A DNA stretch of 38,736 bases from Anaerolineae bacterium (GCA_030123675.1 JASJYH010000015.1:1-38736), one strand, 5' to 3'; positions 1 through 8,227 are shown, counted from the first letter of the stretch. Translations and numbers: made by a program. Notes: generated by a model from the sequence alone, not told the origin.

Positions 1-491
1 CGAAAATCCTGGTTGGTACGAATGGTCAGATCGTCCTGCTGGGAGATGGAAAGGAGAAGTCGAATTTAAAAGCCATGGCAGATGGGATGGATCTGACAAA
101 TGTCACATTTGTGGCCTCTATACCAAAGAGCGAGATGCCGGCTGCCTTAGCAGCCGCGGATGCTTGTATTGCAATCTTGAAGCCTTTGGAAGAGTATAAA
201 ACGACTTACCCGAATAAGGTCTTCGATTACATGGCGGCCGGCCGGCCGATCGTATTAGCGATTGATGGCGTCATACGCGAGATGGTTGAGGCGGCGGATT
301 GTGGAATTTTCGCCGAACCTGGAAACTCATTTGCGCTGGCGGAATCGATCATGAAGATGGTTGCAAATAGGGAGAGTGCACGTAAAATGGGGCTGAAAGG
401 GCGTGCTTATTTGGAATCGCACTTTAGCCGCGCTGTGATTGGGGGAAAGTTGGTTAAATTGCTGGAAGAGATGATAGATGGGGAAAGGTAA
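1..491 (+). CDS. Glycosyltransferase (GT4-type), C-terminal part only
   Basis: The reading frame is open from the window edge (first full codon at position 3), so the N-terminal part of the gene lies outside the window. About 160 residues are visible. They match the second Rossmann half of retaining GT-B glycosyltransferases: a strand ending in LLGDG, a VTFVASIPKSEMPAALAAAD segment, then NKVFDYMAAGRPIV and a downstream acidic residue region (DGVIREMVEAADCGIF), which in this family hold the nucleotide-sugar. A likely role is sugar addition during cell-surface polysaccharide or glycoconjugate assembly in the cytoplasm; the donor and acceptor cannot be read from this part. The 3' end overlaps the start of the transposase gene by 14 bases, which suggests the transposase inserted at or became fused to the end of this transcript. 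Confidence 0.85.
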   Translation, partial: KILVGTNGQIVLLGDGKEKSNLKAMADGMDLTNVTFVASIPKSEMPAALAAADACIAILKPLEEYKTTYPNKVFDYMAAGRPIVLAIDGVIREMVEAADCGIFAEPGNSFALAESIMKMVANRESARKMGLKGRAYLESHFSRAVIGGKLVKLLEEMIDGER

Positions 492-1002
492 CAGACGGTC
501 TGTCCGTGTCCCGGGATATGATTACACATCTCCGGGCGAATATTTTATAACAGTTGCAGCCTATAAACGCGAAATGTTGTTTGGCGAAATTGAAAATGAT
601 GAAATGCGTTTGAACGCACTCGGGAAAATTGTTTCGGATTGTTGGCATGAGATTCCAAATCATTTTCCGCATGTGGATTTGGACGCCTTTGTAGTCATGC
701 CCAATCATATACATGGGATTATTGTGATAACAGATAATATCCGTAGGGGCACGATATATCGTGCCCCTACGGAAACTACAGAACAATTCGGCAAACCCAT
801 TCCCGGATCGATACCCACTATCATGCGAACATTCAAAGCCGCAGTCACACGTCGTATTGGGCGAGATGGGCACGAATCAAGTGTATGGCAACGTAATTAT
901 TTCGAACACATCATCCGCGGTGACCGTGATCGGCGGCGCATTCACGATTACATTCTCGCCAATCCCGAAAACTGGGATCCCGATGAAGATAACCCTGTCT
1001 GA
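478..1002 (+). CDS. REP-associated tyrosine transposase (RAYT, Y1/HUH family)
   Basis: A 174-residue single-domain HUH nuclease of the IS200/REP-associated type. The N-terminal RRSVRVPGYDYTSPGEYFIT block, the HUH motif in VVMPNHIHGII (around residues 72-82) and the downstream catalytic tyrosine region VWQRNYFEHIIR (near residue 140) are all present, and the C-terminal YILANPENW is typical. Such proteins cut and join single-stranded DNA at REP palindromes and are usually single-copy, domesticated elements. The frame appears intact. A perfect 32-base palindrome lies inside the coding sequence at 741-772 and encodes the block RRGTIYRAPT between the HUH motif and the conserved FKAAVTRRI helix. 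The ATG overlaps the end of the preceding glycosyltransferase; no strong ribosome site is visible, so translational coupling is likely. Confidence 0.9.
   Translation: MGKGNRRSVRVPGYDYTSPGEYFITVAAYKREMLFGEIENDEMRLNALGKIVSDCWHEIPNHFPHVDLDAFVVMPNHIHGIIVITDNIRRGTIYRAPTETTEQFGKPIPGSIPTIMRTFKAAVTRRIGRDGHESSVWQRNYFEHIIRGDRDRRRIHDYILANPENWDPDEDNPV
741..772. repeat. Perfect 32-base palindrome (REP-like) inside the transposase gene
   Basis: The left arm begins CCGTAGGGGCACGATA and the right arm is its exact reverse complement, with no spacer. It could fold into a 14-15 bp hairpin in single-stranded DNA or RNA. The unit resembles REP sequences that RAYT proteins recognise. It is read in frame as part of the transposase, and no second copy was seen in this window. 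Confidence 0.8.
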
Positions 1003-1072
1003 GATGATCCCTACATAGGTGAACAGGTGTGATACCTTCGGGACACAGCAAATAGAATAAATGGAGAATAAA

Positions 1073-1432
1073 ATGATAAAAGTTGTAAGCCTCCCCAAAA
1101 AATTCGATTTGTTCAGCGATCGCTGGAGTCCAAAAATCGTTGGTGAGATAAACGATTCGTATGTCAAACTCGTCAAGGTGCAAGGCGAATTTGTCTGGCA
1201 CCATCACGATCTGGAGGATGAACTGTTTCTGGTGGTTAAAGGCACGCTTAGGATCAAGTTACGTGAACGTGACCTGACCATCCGTGAAGGCGAATTTGTC
1301 ATTATCCCGAAGGGTGTAGAACATATGCCAGTGGCCGAGGAAGTTGTACATATCCTGTTATTGGAGCCCAAATCCATACTCAATAAAGGCAATGTGACGG
1401 GTGAAAAAACAGTTGCAGCCGAATGGATCTAA
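1073..1432 (+). CDS. Cupin-domain protein
   Basis: A small single-domain cupin of 119 residues. The two conserved cupin motifs are visible: motif 1 as HHHDLEDELFLVVKG, carrying the His-His-x(n)-Glu metal ligands, and motif 2 as EGEFVIIPKGVEHMPVA with the final His ligand. The start is set at 1073 because GGAG at 1063-1066 sits six bases upstream; an earlier in-frame ATG at 1061 overlaps that ribosome site. Small cupins of this sort bind a divalent metal and act as isomerases, dioxygenases or sugar-binding proteins, and the sequence does not say which. It is followed by a palindromic repeat, so it is probably a one-gene unit. Confidence 0.85.
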   Translation: MIKVVSLPKKFDLFSDRWSPKIVGEINDSYVKLVKVQGEFVWHHHDLEDELFLVVKGTLRIKLRERDLTIREGEFVIIPKGVEHMPVAEEVVHILLLEPKSILNKGNVTGEKTVAAEWI

Positions 1433-1444
1433 AACCGGACTAAA

Positions 1445-1495
1445 GACTATAGACCGAGGACAGCCACTGCCGTTTATCTTCCTCCGTCTATGGTC
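1445..1495. repeat. Imperfect palindrome, REP-like intergenic element
   Basis: The arms at 1445-1460 (GACTATAGACCGAGGA) and 1480-1495 match as inverted repeats at 14 of 16 positions around a 19-base loop. It lies between the cupin gene and the convergent cyclase gene, where it could also act as a transcription stop. The GACTATAGACC-type arm resembles dispersed palindromes I recall from Chloroflexota intergenic regions; that family assignment is from memory. Confidence 0.5.
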
Positions 1496-1600
1496 CTCCT
1501 TCCGAAAGTGGGGAACAAAACTCTCCTTTTTGAGATCTTGCATGGTACGCCAAACCACCTGCTGATGATAAAAGTTAAATCCCCAAAATAAACTCTCGTA

Positions 1601-3394
1601 CTACTTTTTTATTTTCCAGACCGGAGCCGGCTCTTCAATGCCCTTGATATTTACCCTAAGTTCTTCGGTTTGTACAGAGTGTTCATTTAACCATCTTTGC
1701 ACATACTCATCATCAAAGGCAGTTTCGGAAAGTACGATCTCGCCCCCAGATGAAAACTCGGTTAAGCGAGCCGCAATGTTGACCATTGACCCGAAATAAT
1801 CTAAGCGCTCATCCAAATTGACCACGATGCAAGGTCCGTGATGGATGCCAACTTTCATCCACAGTGGCGGATCACCTTGGTTGGCGATGGCCTCTTGTGC
1901 TTGCCATATTGTCCGTAAAGCAGAAACAGGCTCGCGAAATGAAGCCATAACCGCGTCTCCCATTGTTTTGACAATAGAACCAGCCTCAGCAACCACCGCC
2001 TTTTATAATTCGGTAAAGTGCTCACGCACCCGACCGAAAGCGGGGGCATCCCCAATCTTCTGATACAGTCGAGTTGATTCATAAAGGTCCGTGAACATCA
2101 ACGTCACAGAACCCACCGAAATCTCTTCTCCAGGCCGTAAAACTTCATTGGCAAATAAGTCTCTGAACACTTGTAAAATTATCACGTCGGCACCTGTTGC
2201 AGCTTGGTCTGACCAAGTTAATCGTGACATTTGGAAGGTTTGAGTCCTATCAGTAGCGTTGACCAAACGTAGATTGGGATCGACTCCGATGATTTGTTCT
2301 TGATCTGGCCAACCAAAATCGCTTACGCGTAAGATGCTCTCAGAGGGACCTGCCGGATTTGCGCTCAAGGCCAGGATACCAGGCACATTTGAGGCACTTA
2401 AGTTGTATCGCCCCGGCTCAAGGTGAAGATGTTCTGGAGCTTCACGTAAAGAGGATACTTGTTGTGACATGACAACGTGGGGTTGATACTGTGGGCTGCC
2501 TACGCAGAATTGTACCGAAGCGTCTACCACCCGGATCGATGGATTAGGCCGGAAGATAACCTCAACGTTATGGTCGAAATTTGCCCGGAAATCGATATTG
2601 CAAGTGTTGCAATGTGAGTTACTCTTGACTTCGTCCAAGCTGGCGTTGCTTTCTGCCATTCGACGACATTGCGGACACATCAGTTCCCAGTACATGTCCA
2701 ACAGTCCCAGTCTTGTAGCATACAGGAACATTTCTAATACGGATCGGCGGTCCTGTCCCCAGTGGTCTGCCAGCAAAAAAGGTCGCATGCGCTGGACAGA
2801 TAGGTCATCAGCGCTATCGAGGAACTCAATCAGTTTTTGGAAAATTTCCGGTTCAACGCCTTGTGTGTTTAATTTATCTTCTGCATTTAATAATCTTTTG
2901 CGTCCCCCAAAGCGCAGTTTGCGCTGATGAAAGCTCTCTGCCACTTGCCTGCCGCTTTTCGCAATGCGGTCATAGCGCTGGAAGACCTTTTCGAAACGTC
3001 TGGCACTTATAAGGCCGATTGCCAATGGGATACTTAAGGATCCTATAAAATTGGCTGGCTGCGCCCAGACCTCATACCTCAGCTGAGAACCACTTGGTTG
3101 ACGCGGCTCAAGTGTTAGCACTGTCCGAATCTCTTTAAAGGGACCCTTGCGATATTTTCGCAGGATCCCAAATGTGCGTGGATAGGTCCACTCGAACGGT
3201 TCCTCATCCCACTCGACTACGATCAGCGGTACTTTATACCGCAAACGGTAAACGCCGTTATCCAGCCCCATGATTTTCATCGGTGGCAGGCCGGAGTCAC
3301 GGTTAAAACGGTTCGTATCCGACACCAGCGGCCAGAGCGCTTCCGGTGTCGATTCTAGGTCCCATTTCCAGATATAGTAATGTTCGCGTGTCAT
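1601..3394 (-). pseudogene. START-like/DUF5939/class III nucleotide cyclase, interrupted by one in-frame TAA
   Basis: The two reading frames 3394-2003 and 1996-1601 are in the same phase, separated only by a TAA at 2005-2003 (codon 464). Read through, the protein has about 597 residues. Its order is: an N-terminal SRPBCC/START-like domain (about residues 1-150, MTREHYYIWKWDLESTPEALWPLV), a DUF5939-type region with a Cys-x2-Cys...Cys-x2-Cys zinc ribbon (CPQC...CNTC), then a class III cyclase homology domain. The first metal Asp (FTDLYEST, Asp436) lies before the stop. The second Asp (GDAVMASF) and the Asn/Arg pair (VNIAARL) lie after it. The cut falls in the helix between them, so the shorter product would lack half of the active site. 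The codon probably was CAA or AAA. It is a recent nonsense mutation, a sequencing error, or a suppressed stop. TAA rules out selenocysteine. Confidence 0.8.
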
Positions 3395-3444
3395 GCTTTC
3401 TTAATTCCCATAAGAGTAGTTTAAATTATTCTAGCAACGCTTCG

Positions 3445-3473
3445 TTGCGAGAATTTCCTTAAACGACTATAAT
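3445..3473 (+). promoter_or_regulatory. Promoter of tRNA-Pro (TTGCGA, 17 bp, TATAAT)
   Basis: A -35 box TTGCGA at 3445-3450 and a perfect -10 box TATAAT at 3468-3473 are separated by 17 bases. Transcription would start near 3480, just before the tRNA at 3487. Confidence 0.7.
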
Positions 3474-3486
3474 ACGGCGACCCAAT

Positions 3487-3560
<74 letters not shown>

Positions 3561-3619
3561 CAAGGACTCTCATTCGAGAGTCCTTTACACTTAAGCTTGG
3601 CCATATTCCCCTCACAATT

Positions 3620-3982
3620 ATGATGTTTTTCCAAGAGCCGGAACAATTTGAATCGATCAATCGTCAAGCGATTATTAGTTTAATTCTGGCTCTAATGGCC
3701 AGTCTCTTTTTTTGCATTGGCTTTTTGCCACTGCCATTCAGCGCACTGATTTGTTATCCTATAAGCGTAATGCTTGGGATTGGAGCATTGTGGACAGGTT
3801 TAAAAGCCAAACGCCAGATTCGCCAAAATGACGAAAATGGGAATGTTCTTGCTATGATCGGCATATGGGTTGGGAGCTTGACGATCCTGGTGGTGATATG
3901 CCTCGCCGTTCTTGGTATTGTGCTATGGTCGTTCGCAACTGACTTCATCCAGGGAGTTTGGAGACGACTTCCTTTTCCCTAA
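3620..3982 (+). CDS. Small membrane protein, DUF4190-like
   Basis: A 120-residue protein that starts with a short polar segment (FQEPEQFESINRQ). Two long hydrophobic segments follow: AIISLILALMASLFFCIGFLPLPFSALICYPISVMLGIGALWTG, probably two passes, and a C-terminal MIGIWVGSLTILVVICLAVLGIVL. A short polar loop KAKRQIRQNDENGNVLA lies between them. This pattern (hydrophobic pair, GxxALxGxxxxRQIRxxxENG, hydrophobic segment) is that of DUF4190-type proteins of unknown function. The start at the first of two adjacent ATGs is chosen because upstream codons run into the tRNA. It sits between two tRNA genes and may share the tRNA-Pro promoter. Confidence 0.7.
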   Translation: MMFFQEPEQFESINRQAIISLILALMASLFFCIGFLPLPFSALICYPISVMLGIGALWTGLKAKRQIRQNDENGNVLAMIGIWVGSLTILVVICLAVLGIVLWSFATDFIQGVWRRLPFP

Positions 3983-4023
3983 AGCCACTTGCCAAGTGCC
4001 AGCCCTTCGAGTATCCTTGCCGT

Positions 4024-4117
4024 GGGTGTGGTTAGGTCCCGGTGGGTCTCCCGGTCTTCAACACCGGTGGCGGGTCGCGTTGCGGGCCGCGGTGGGTTCG
4101 ACTCCCATCCACTCCCG
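4024..4117 (+). tRNA. selC: tRNA-Sec (anticodon TCA), selenocysteine
   Basis: The 94-base segment folds as a selenocysteine tRNA. An 8-bp acceptor stem pairs 4024-4031 with 4109-4116, with one T-T mismatch (4027/4113). The anticodon stem CCGGT/ACCGG (4051-4055/4063-4067) encloses loop CTTCAAC with anticodon TCA. A long variable arm (4070-4090) has two stacked four-base stems. The T arm GTGGG-TTCGACT-CCCAT is canonical. The D arm is long with a small CGGT loop. The discriminator is G4117, and CCT rather than CCA follows, so CCA is not fully encoded. The long variable arm and 8+5 acceptor/T-stem layout set it apart from a serine or suppressor tRNA. It implies that selenoproteins and selA/selB/selD exist elsewhere in the genome; none is in this window. 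Confidence 0.8.
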
Positions 4118-4287
4118 CCTATTTATTCCTCCTGCTTCTTGCATAAATCTGTGAATTTTAACGATCAAAACATGATTGAATTATGGTCATCCCACATTCT
4201 GGCCCCCAAACCCGCGGTTTATTTGGAGCGGAAATTGGAATTATTGAAATACAGATTTTTACGCAGCACACAGAAAAGTGAGATATT

Positions 4288-5475
4288 ATGACTCTTCCTG
4301 ACACCGAAGTACTTTCTCCCCTTGTGGCCCGTGTTTATAAAATAGAGGATGTGACCACGGACAATTCCCAAAAAGGAGCGTATTTGCGCTACCGGGGTCA
4401 CCTGTTGAATGACGATTCTGTCTCAGCCTACGACCAGTTGGCTGCTTCCGTGAAACCACACAACCTTACGCCTCTTTTCCGCCAGGAAAAGGGCGAGCAA
4501 GTGATTTACTTGATTAAAACCCCGCCCAAGCCCAAACCTTCTAACCCCTGGGTAAACATAATTTTATTTGTGATTACGGTCTTCAGTGTAATGCTTGCCG
4601 GAGCCACTCCTGATGGCCCAATCCCATCAGATGCTGGTGGGCAGGTGCTCGCATTACTCAAGAGTATATTGACCGGTTGGCCGTTCGCACTGTCTTTATT
4701 GGGAATTCTGCTCGCACATGAGTTTGGACATTACTTTGCAAGCCGCTATCACAAAACTCCCGCTACCTTGCCCTATTTCATTCCATTTCCATTCAGCCCA
4801 ATAGGAACGATGGGAGCAGCAATATTCCTAAAAGGTGTCCCTAAAAACAGGCGCATCCTTTTTGATATCGGTGTGGCTGGCCCTTTGGCTGGCATGCTGT
4901 TCGCCATCCCAGTGCTTTTCCTGGGTCTTTCCCTCTCCTCCCTTGGCCTGATAGAACCTAATCCAAATAGTTTCATAGAAGGCAATTCCTTGTTCTATTT
5001 ATTTGCGAAGTATGTAACTTTCGGAAAATTTTTACCTGAGCCCGCCACCTTTGGAAATATACCCCCAGTTTTTTACTGGGTGCGCTATTTCTTCACCGGC
5101 CAGCCAACCCCAATTGGAGGATTAGATGTATTCATCCATCCGGTTGCCTTTGCAGGTTGGGTCGGCTTATTGGTTACAGCCTTGAACCTTATTCCGGCGG
5201 GCAGTTTGGATGGCGGCCATTTGGTTTATGCTTTGTTTGGCAAAAAGGCGCGAAAAGCTTTTCCTTATCTGATAGGTATCATGGCAATTTTGGGCTTTTA
5301 TTGGAATGGTTGGTGGTTGTGGGCTTTTCTTCTCTATTGGCTAGGACGTGTAAATGCTGAGCCGCTAGACCAGATTACGACATTGGATTCGAGTCGTCGC
5401 ATGGTAGCTTTGGGAGTAATTATCCTATTTATCCTTGTTTTCACACCTGTCCCATTCACATTGATCAGTGTATGA
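4288..5475 (+). CDS. Site-2 protease family (M50) intramembrane metalloprotease
   Basis: A 395-residue polytopic membrane protein. The zinc motif HExxH is at His144-Glu145-x2-His148 (LLAHEFGHYFASRYHKT), and the third ligand motif NLIPAGSLDGGH lies near residue 300. Between them is the conserved PIGTMGAAIFLKGVPKNRRILFDIGVAGPLAGM block. The first roughly 80 residues form a soluble domain, as in the EGY/plant-type S2P branch. Members of this family cut membrane-anchored regulators within the bilayer. The gene follows the tRNA-Sec by 170 bases, and its TGA overlaps the ATG of the solute-binding protein gene, so the two are translationally coupled. The target is unknown; no partner transcription factor is adjacent. 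Confidence 0.9.
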   Translation: MTLPDTEVLSPLVARVYKIEDVTTDNSQKGAYLRYRGHLLNDDSVSAYDQLAASVKPHNLTPLFRQEKGEQVIYLIKTPPKPKPSNPWVNIILFVITVFSVMLAGATPDGPIPSDAGGQVLALLKSILTGWPFALSLLGILLAHEFGHYFASRYHKTPATLPYFIPFPFSPIGTMGAAIFLKGVPKNRRILFDIGVAGPLAGMLFAIPVLFLGLSLSSLGLIEPNPNSFIEGNSLFYLFAKYVTFGKFLPEPATFGNIPPVFYWVRYFFTGQPTPIGGLDVFIHPVAFAGWVGLLVTALNLIPAGSLDGGHLVYALFGKKARKAFPYLIGIMAILGFYWNGWWLWAFLLYWLGRVNAEPLDQITTLDSSRRMVALGVIILFILVFTPVPFTLISV

Positions 5476-6848
5476 TCTTTCGTAGTTTAAATACCATATT
5501 CCTGATCATATTCTTAATATCCGCTTGCACGCCCATCAACGCGGAAGTATCTGGGTCGGAATTTGCCGAGACCGTGGTTCCGAAAGCTACCAAAACTCCG
5601 ATACCGGTCAGCAAGCTGGGGGTCGAGCTTGAGGCGCTGAATGATCTGGTCATAGATGTATGGCATCCATGGTATGGTACCCCGGCCAGCCTGTTTGAAT
5701 CACAGGTCGAAGACTTTAACGAGTCCAATCCTTGGGGGATTCGAGTTCAGGCAAGTAGCCTGTCTAATTACACAGAATTGTATGCGCAAGCAAGTGCAGC
5801 TGTGCATGGCCCAAATAGACCGGATGTGGTAATTGGTCTGCCGGAATATGCGATTGAATGGCGCCAACAAAAAGCTGTCCTGGATCTAAATCCGTATGTC
5901 TCCGACCCGTTGCATGGTTTGAGCGCAACCGAAATTACTGATTTCCCGTCTGTTTTTTGGAAGCAAGATCAAGTTGGGGATGAGCGTTTGGGTGTCCCAG
6001 CACAGCGCACAGCCCGCTTCCTGGTTTACAACCAGACCTGGGCAAAAGAATTGGGGTTCAAACGGCCACCCACCAATGCCGAGGAATTTCAAGAGCAAGC
6101 TTGCAAAGCCAATAAGTCTATGCTCTTGGATGAAGACTTGCAGAATGACGGATTGGGTGGTTGGCTGATCGATACGCACTATATTACCAACATCTCCTGG
6201 TTGTTGGCGTTTGGTGGTGGCGCCCAAGAAGGGGCTAGCTTTCGGTTCCTGCGACCCGAAAACATCAAAGCAACTCGCTTTATCAAAGGCCTAGCGGAAG
6301 AAGACTGTGCTTGGCAGTCGAATGATGAAAATCCCTTGAACCACTTTGTTGATCGGTCAGCATTGTTTGCCACTGCTAGTATGGAGGATTTGCCCGATCT
6401 GGCCCGTGGATTCGCCAAGGCCGGCAGCAGAGACAAATGGACGGTACTGGCCTTTCCTGGCAGCGAGAGAAGCGTCTTGGTAGTATATGGGGCCTCTTAC
6501 ATCTTATTCCAATCAGATGATCCTGATCAACTGGCTGCTTGGTTGTTTGTGCGCTGGCTGCTTTCCTCAGAAAATCAAGCACATTGGGTTAACAGTGCCG
6601 GACTGTTTCCGCTTCAGGCCTCGACGATAAGCCTGCTAGCCGATTACGAGGCGGGACACCCCCAATGGGCGGATGCCGTTAAACTGCTGCCCCAAGGCCA
6701 AATAACTCCCCAATTGGCTGAATGGCGAACGGTACGTGTTGCGCTTGGGGATGGCTTTAACTTCATGTTTCGGGTGGATACACCTGTGGGCCAAGTGCCT
6801 GCCATATTGGCCCAATTGGATGCGATTGTGAGGGATTTGAACGAGTAA
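5472..6848 (+). CDS. Extracellular solute-binding lipoprotein (family 1)
   Basis: A 458-residue protein with a lipoprotein signal peptide (IIFLISAC, lipid Cys19) and a short Thr/Pro linker. The body is a family 1 solute-binding fold: the opening strand LVIDVWHPWYGTPASLFESQVEDFNESNP, the PDVVIGLPEYAIEW lobe, LGVPAQRTARFLVYNQTWAKELG, and the late AAWLFVRWLLSSENQAHWVNSAGLFPLQ block typical of carbohydrate-type binding proteins. It overlaps the M50 protease stop codon by four bases. No ABC permease or ATPase genes are adjacent, so it is an orphan binding protein, perhaps serving a transporter encoded elsewhere or acting as a sensor. The ligand cannot be read from the sequence. Confidence 0.88.
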   Translation: MIFRSLNTIFLIIFLISACTPINAEVSGSEFAETVVPKATKTPIPVSKLGVELEALNDLVIDVWHPWYGTPASLFESQVEDFNESNPWGIRVQASSLSNYTELYAQASAAVHGPNRPDVVIGLPEYAIEWRQQKAVLDLNPYVSDPLHGLSATEITDFPSVFWKQDQVGDERLGVPAQRTARFLVYNQTWAKELGFKRPPTNAEEFQEQACKANKSMLLDEDLQNDGLGGWLIDTHYITNISWLLAFGGGAQEGASFRFLRPENIKATRFIKGLAEEDCAWQSNDENPLNHFVDRSALFATASMEDLPDLARGFAKAGSRDKWTVLAFPGSERSVLVVYGASYILFQSDDPDQLAAWLFVRWLLSSENQAHWVNSAGLFPLQASTISLLADYEAGHPQWADAVKLLPQGQITPQLAEWRTVRVALGDGFNFMFRVDTPVGQVPAILAQLDAIVRDLNE

Positions 6849-7028
6849 ACAATGACGCTGTTTTCGCATAAATTACCGCATCAACAGCTTAAAAAACGGT
6901 AGCAAACCTTGGGTCCGGAGAGAAGCGGTGGAAATCTTTCTCAAGAAAATACAGATCTTGATTTTCGTTTAATAATTGTGCAACTAATTTCCTCCTAATG
7001 CGTAAAGTAAGTACAGAAAATCTAAAGT

Positions 7029-7040
7029 GCAACATGTTGC
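7029..7040. promoter_or_regulatory. Perfect 12-base palindrome upstream of the sigma factor gene
   Basis: GCAACATGTTGC is self-complementary and lies about 80 bases before the sigma gene start. It could be a dimeric regulator's operator. The partner is unknown and a chance occurrence is possible. Confidence 0.3.
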
Positions 7041-7090
7041 GACATAAGAACCGCCTCTAGACGGTGCAAGCACTACCGTAGGTAGCATAA

Positions 7091-7109
7091 GTCCCGCCAT
7101 GGGCGGGAC
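7091..7109 (+). promoter_or_regulatory. Hairpin directly before the ribosome site of the ECF sigma gene
   Basis: Arms GTCCCGCC (7091-7098) and GGCGGGAC (7102-7109) are perfectly complementary with ATG as the loop. The ribosome site AGGAG (7111-7115) follows at once, so the hairpin could affect ribosome access. The loop ATG is an in-frame but unlikely start because it would be buried in the stem. Confidence 0.5.
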
Positions 7110-7119
7110 AAGGAGTAAT

Positions 7120-7716
7120 GTGAACGAGGAAAAAACCTGGCTTTTGCAAGCCAAAAATGGCAGCGACGAAGCTTTTACTTTTATTGTAGAGACTTATCAA
7201 ACACCAGTTTACAACTTGTGTTATCGCATGCTAGGGCATCCCGAAGAAGCAGAAGATGCAGCTCAAGAAACATTTTTGCGAGCGTATCAGAACATTCAAC
7301 GTTATGACCTCAATCGTTCATTTGCGACTTGGTTGCTTTCAATCGCAGCCCACTATTGTATCGACCTTTTACGTAAACGCAAACTGCCTGTTTTCTCAGT
7401 CGACGAAAGCGAAGAGTACACTTTTGAGATCCCGGACGCTCACGCGCTTCACCCTGAAAGTGAGACAATTCGGGGCGAAAAACAAGACCATATCCAAACA
7501 TTGGTCGGTTTGTTGGATACTACAGATCGTGCTGCAATCATAATGCGATACTGGTATGACTTTTCTGAAAAGGAAATTGCTGAGTCGCTAGATATAACTG
7601 TTAGCGCAGTAAAAAGTCGTTTGCACCGTTCCCGTAAAAAACTTGGCACTTTTTGGCAAGAATCTTCCACCACATCATATGTGGAAAGGAGCCCTCATGA
7701 AGCACCGGCCTTTTGA
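7120..7716 (+). CDS. RNA polymerase ECF sigma factor (RpoE-like)
   Basis: A sigma-70 group 4 protein of 198 residues. Region 2 is visible as FTFIVETYQTPVYNLCYRMLG through AEDAAQETFLRAYQNI and the -10 reading part FATWLLSIAAHYCIDLLRKRK. Region 4 holds the helix-turn-helix EKEIAESLDITVSAVKSRLHRSRKKL. The GTG at 7120 is taken as the start because AGGAG (7111-7115) precedes it; the in-frame ATG at 7099 lies inside a hairpin. The 3' end overlaps the anti-sigma gene by 20 bases, and a third gene overlaps after that. The three form one operon, probably an envelope-stress response in which the sigma factor is held inactive by its membrane partner. Confidence 0.92.
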   Translation: MNEEKTWLLQAKNGSDEAFTFIVETYQTPVYNLCYRMLGHPEEAEDAAQETFLRAYQNIQRYDLNRSFATWLLSIAAHYCIDLLRKRKLPVFSVDESEEYTFEIPDAHALHPESETIRGEKQDHIQTLVGLLDTTDRAAIIMRYWYDFSEKEIAESLDITVSAVKSRLHRSRKKLGTFWQESSTTSYVERSPHEAPAF

Positions 7717-8227
7717 GAACTGGCTATTAGACAGTCAGCTTCTCGATTCCAAACAAAAACACGAACTCGATATCCATTTGCGCACTTGTAAAGCCTGTAG
7801 TGCCATCGCTGAAGCGATCTTGGCCTTGCGTTCGTCAAAACAGGTGAAGCCAGCACCCGGATTTAGCTCTCGATGGAGTGATCGGTTGGTTCTTGCACGC
7901 CGAACCCAACGGCGGCGCACGATATTGGGGATAACCTTATTCTGCTTGGGAGGCTTGGTCTTTTTTGGTGTTTTGGCTGGCCCCACGGTGAGCTCATTAA
8001 TTGGCTCACCCGGTGAATGGCTTTCTGGAATGGTTAAATCTTTGTTGTTTATTTATACAAATTTGACGGCCATACTGGGAGCCAGCTCGGTGATCTTCCG
8101 CATCTTACCTGGATTCATCCCTCCGTTTGGATGGTTAGTAATACTTTCTACACTTAGCGGGCTGGGATTATTATGGTCTGTTTCAATCTGGCGTCTGACG
8201 CGTTTTCCGCAAGGAGTTAAATCATGA
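7697..8227 (+). CDS. Zinc-finger anti-sigma factor, membrane-bound
   Basis: A 176-residue protein. The N-terminal part carries the zinc-binding anti-sigma signature LDIHLRTCKACSAIAEAIL (His-x3-Cys-x2-Cys). Two hydrophobic segments follow, RRRTILGITLFCLGGLVFFGVLAGP and the pair SLLFIYTNLTAILGASSVIFRILP / PFGWLVILSTLSGLGLLWSVSIW. The start at 7697 follows the ribosome site AAAGGAG in the end of the sigma gene. It should sit in the cytoplasmic membrane and bind the upstream sigma factor. The stop overlaps the next gene's ATG by four bases. Confidence 0.85.
   Translation: MKHRPFENWLLDSQLLDSKQKHELDIHLRTCKACSAIAEAILALRSSKQVKPAPGFSSRWSDRLVLARRTQRRRTILGITLFCLGGLVFFGVLAGPTVSSLIGSPGEWLSGMVKSLLFIYTNLTAILGASSVIFRILPGFIPPFGWLVILSTLSGLGLLWSVSIWRLTRFPQGVKS

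Noticed and set aside
2003-2005. Recoding at the stop codon in the START-DUF5939-cyclase.
   Set aside because: The codon is TAA, not TGA or TAG, and no recoding element is visible.
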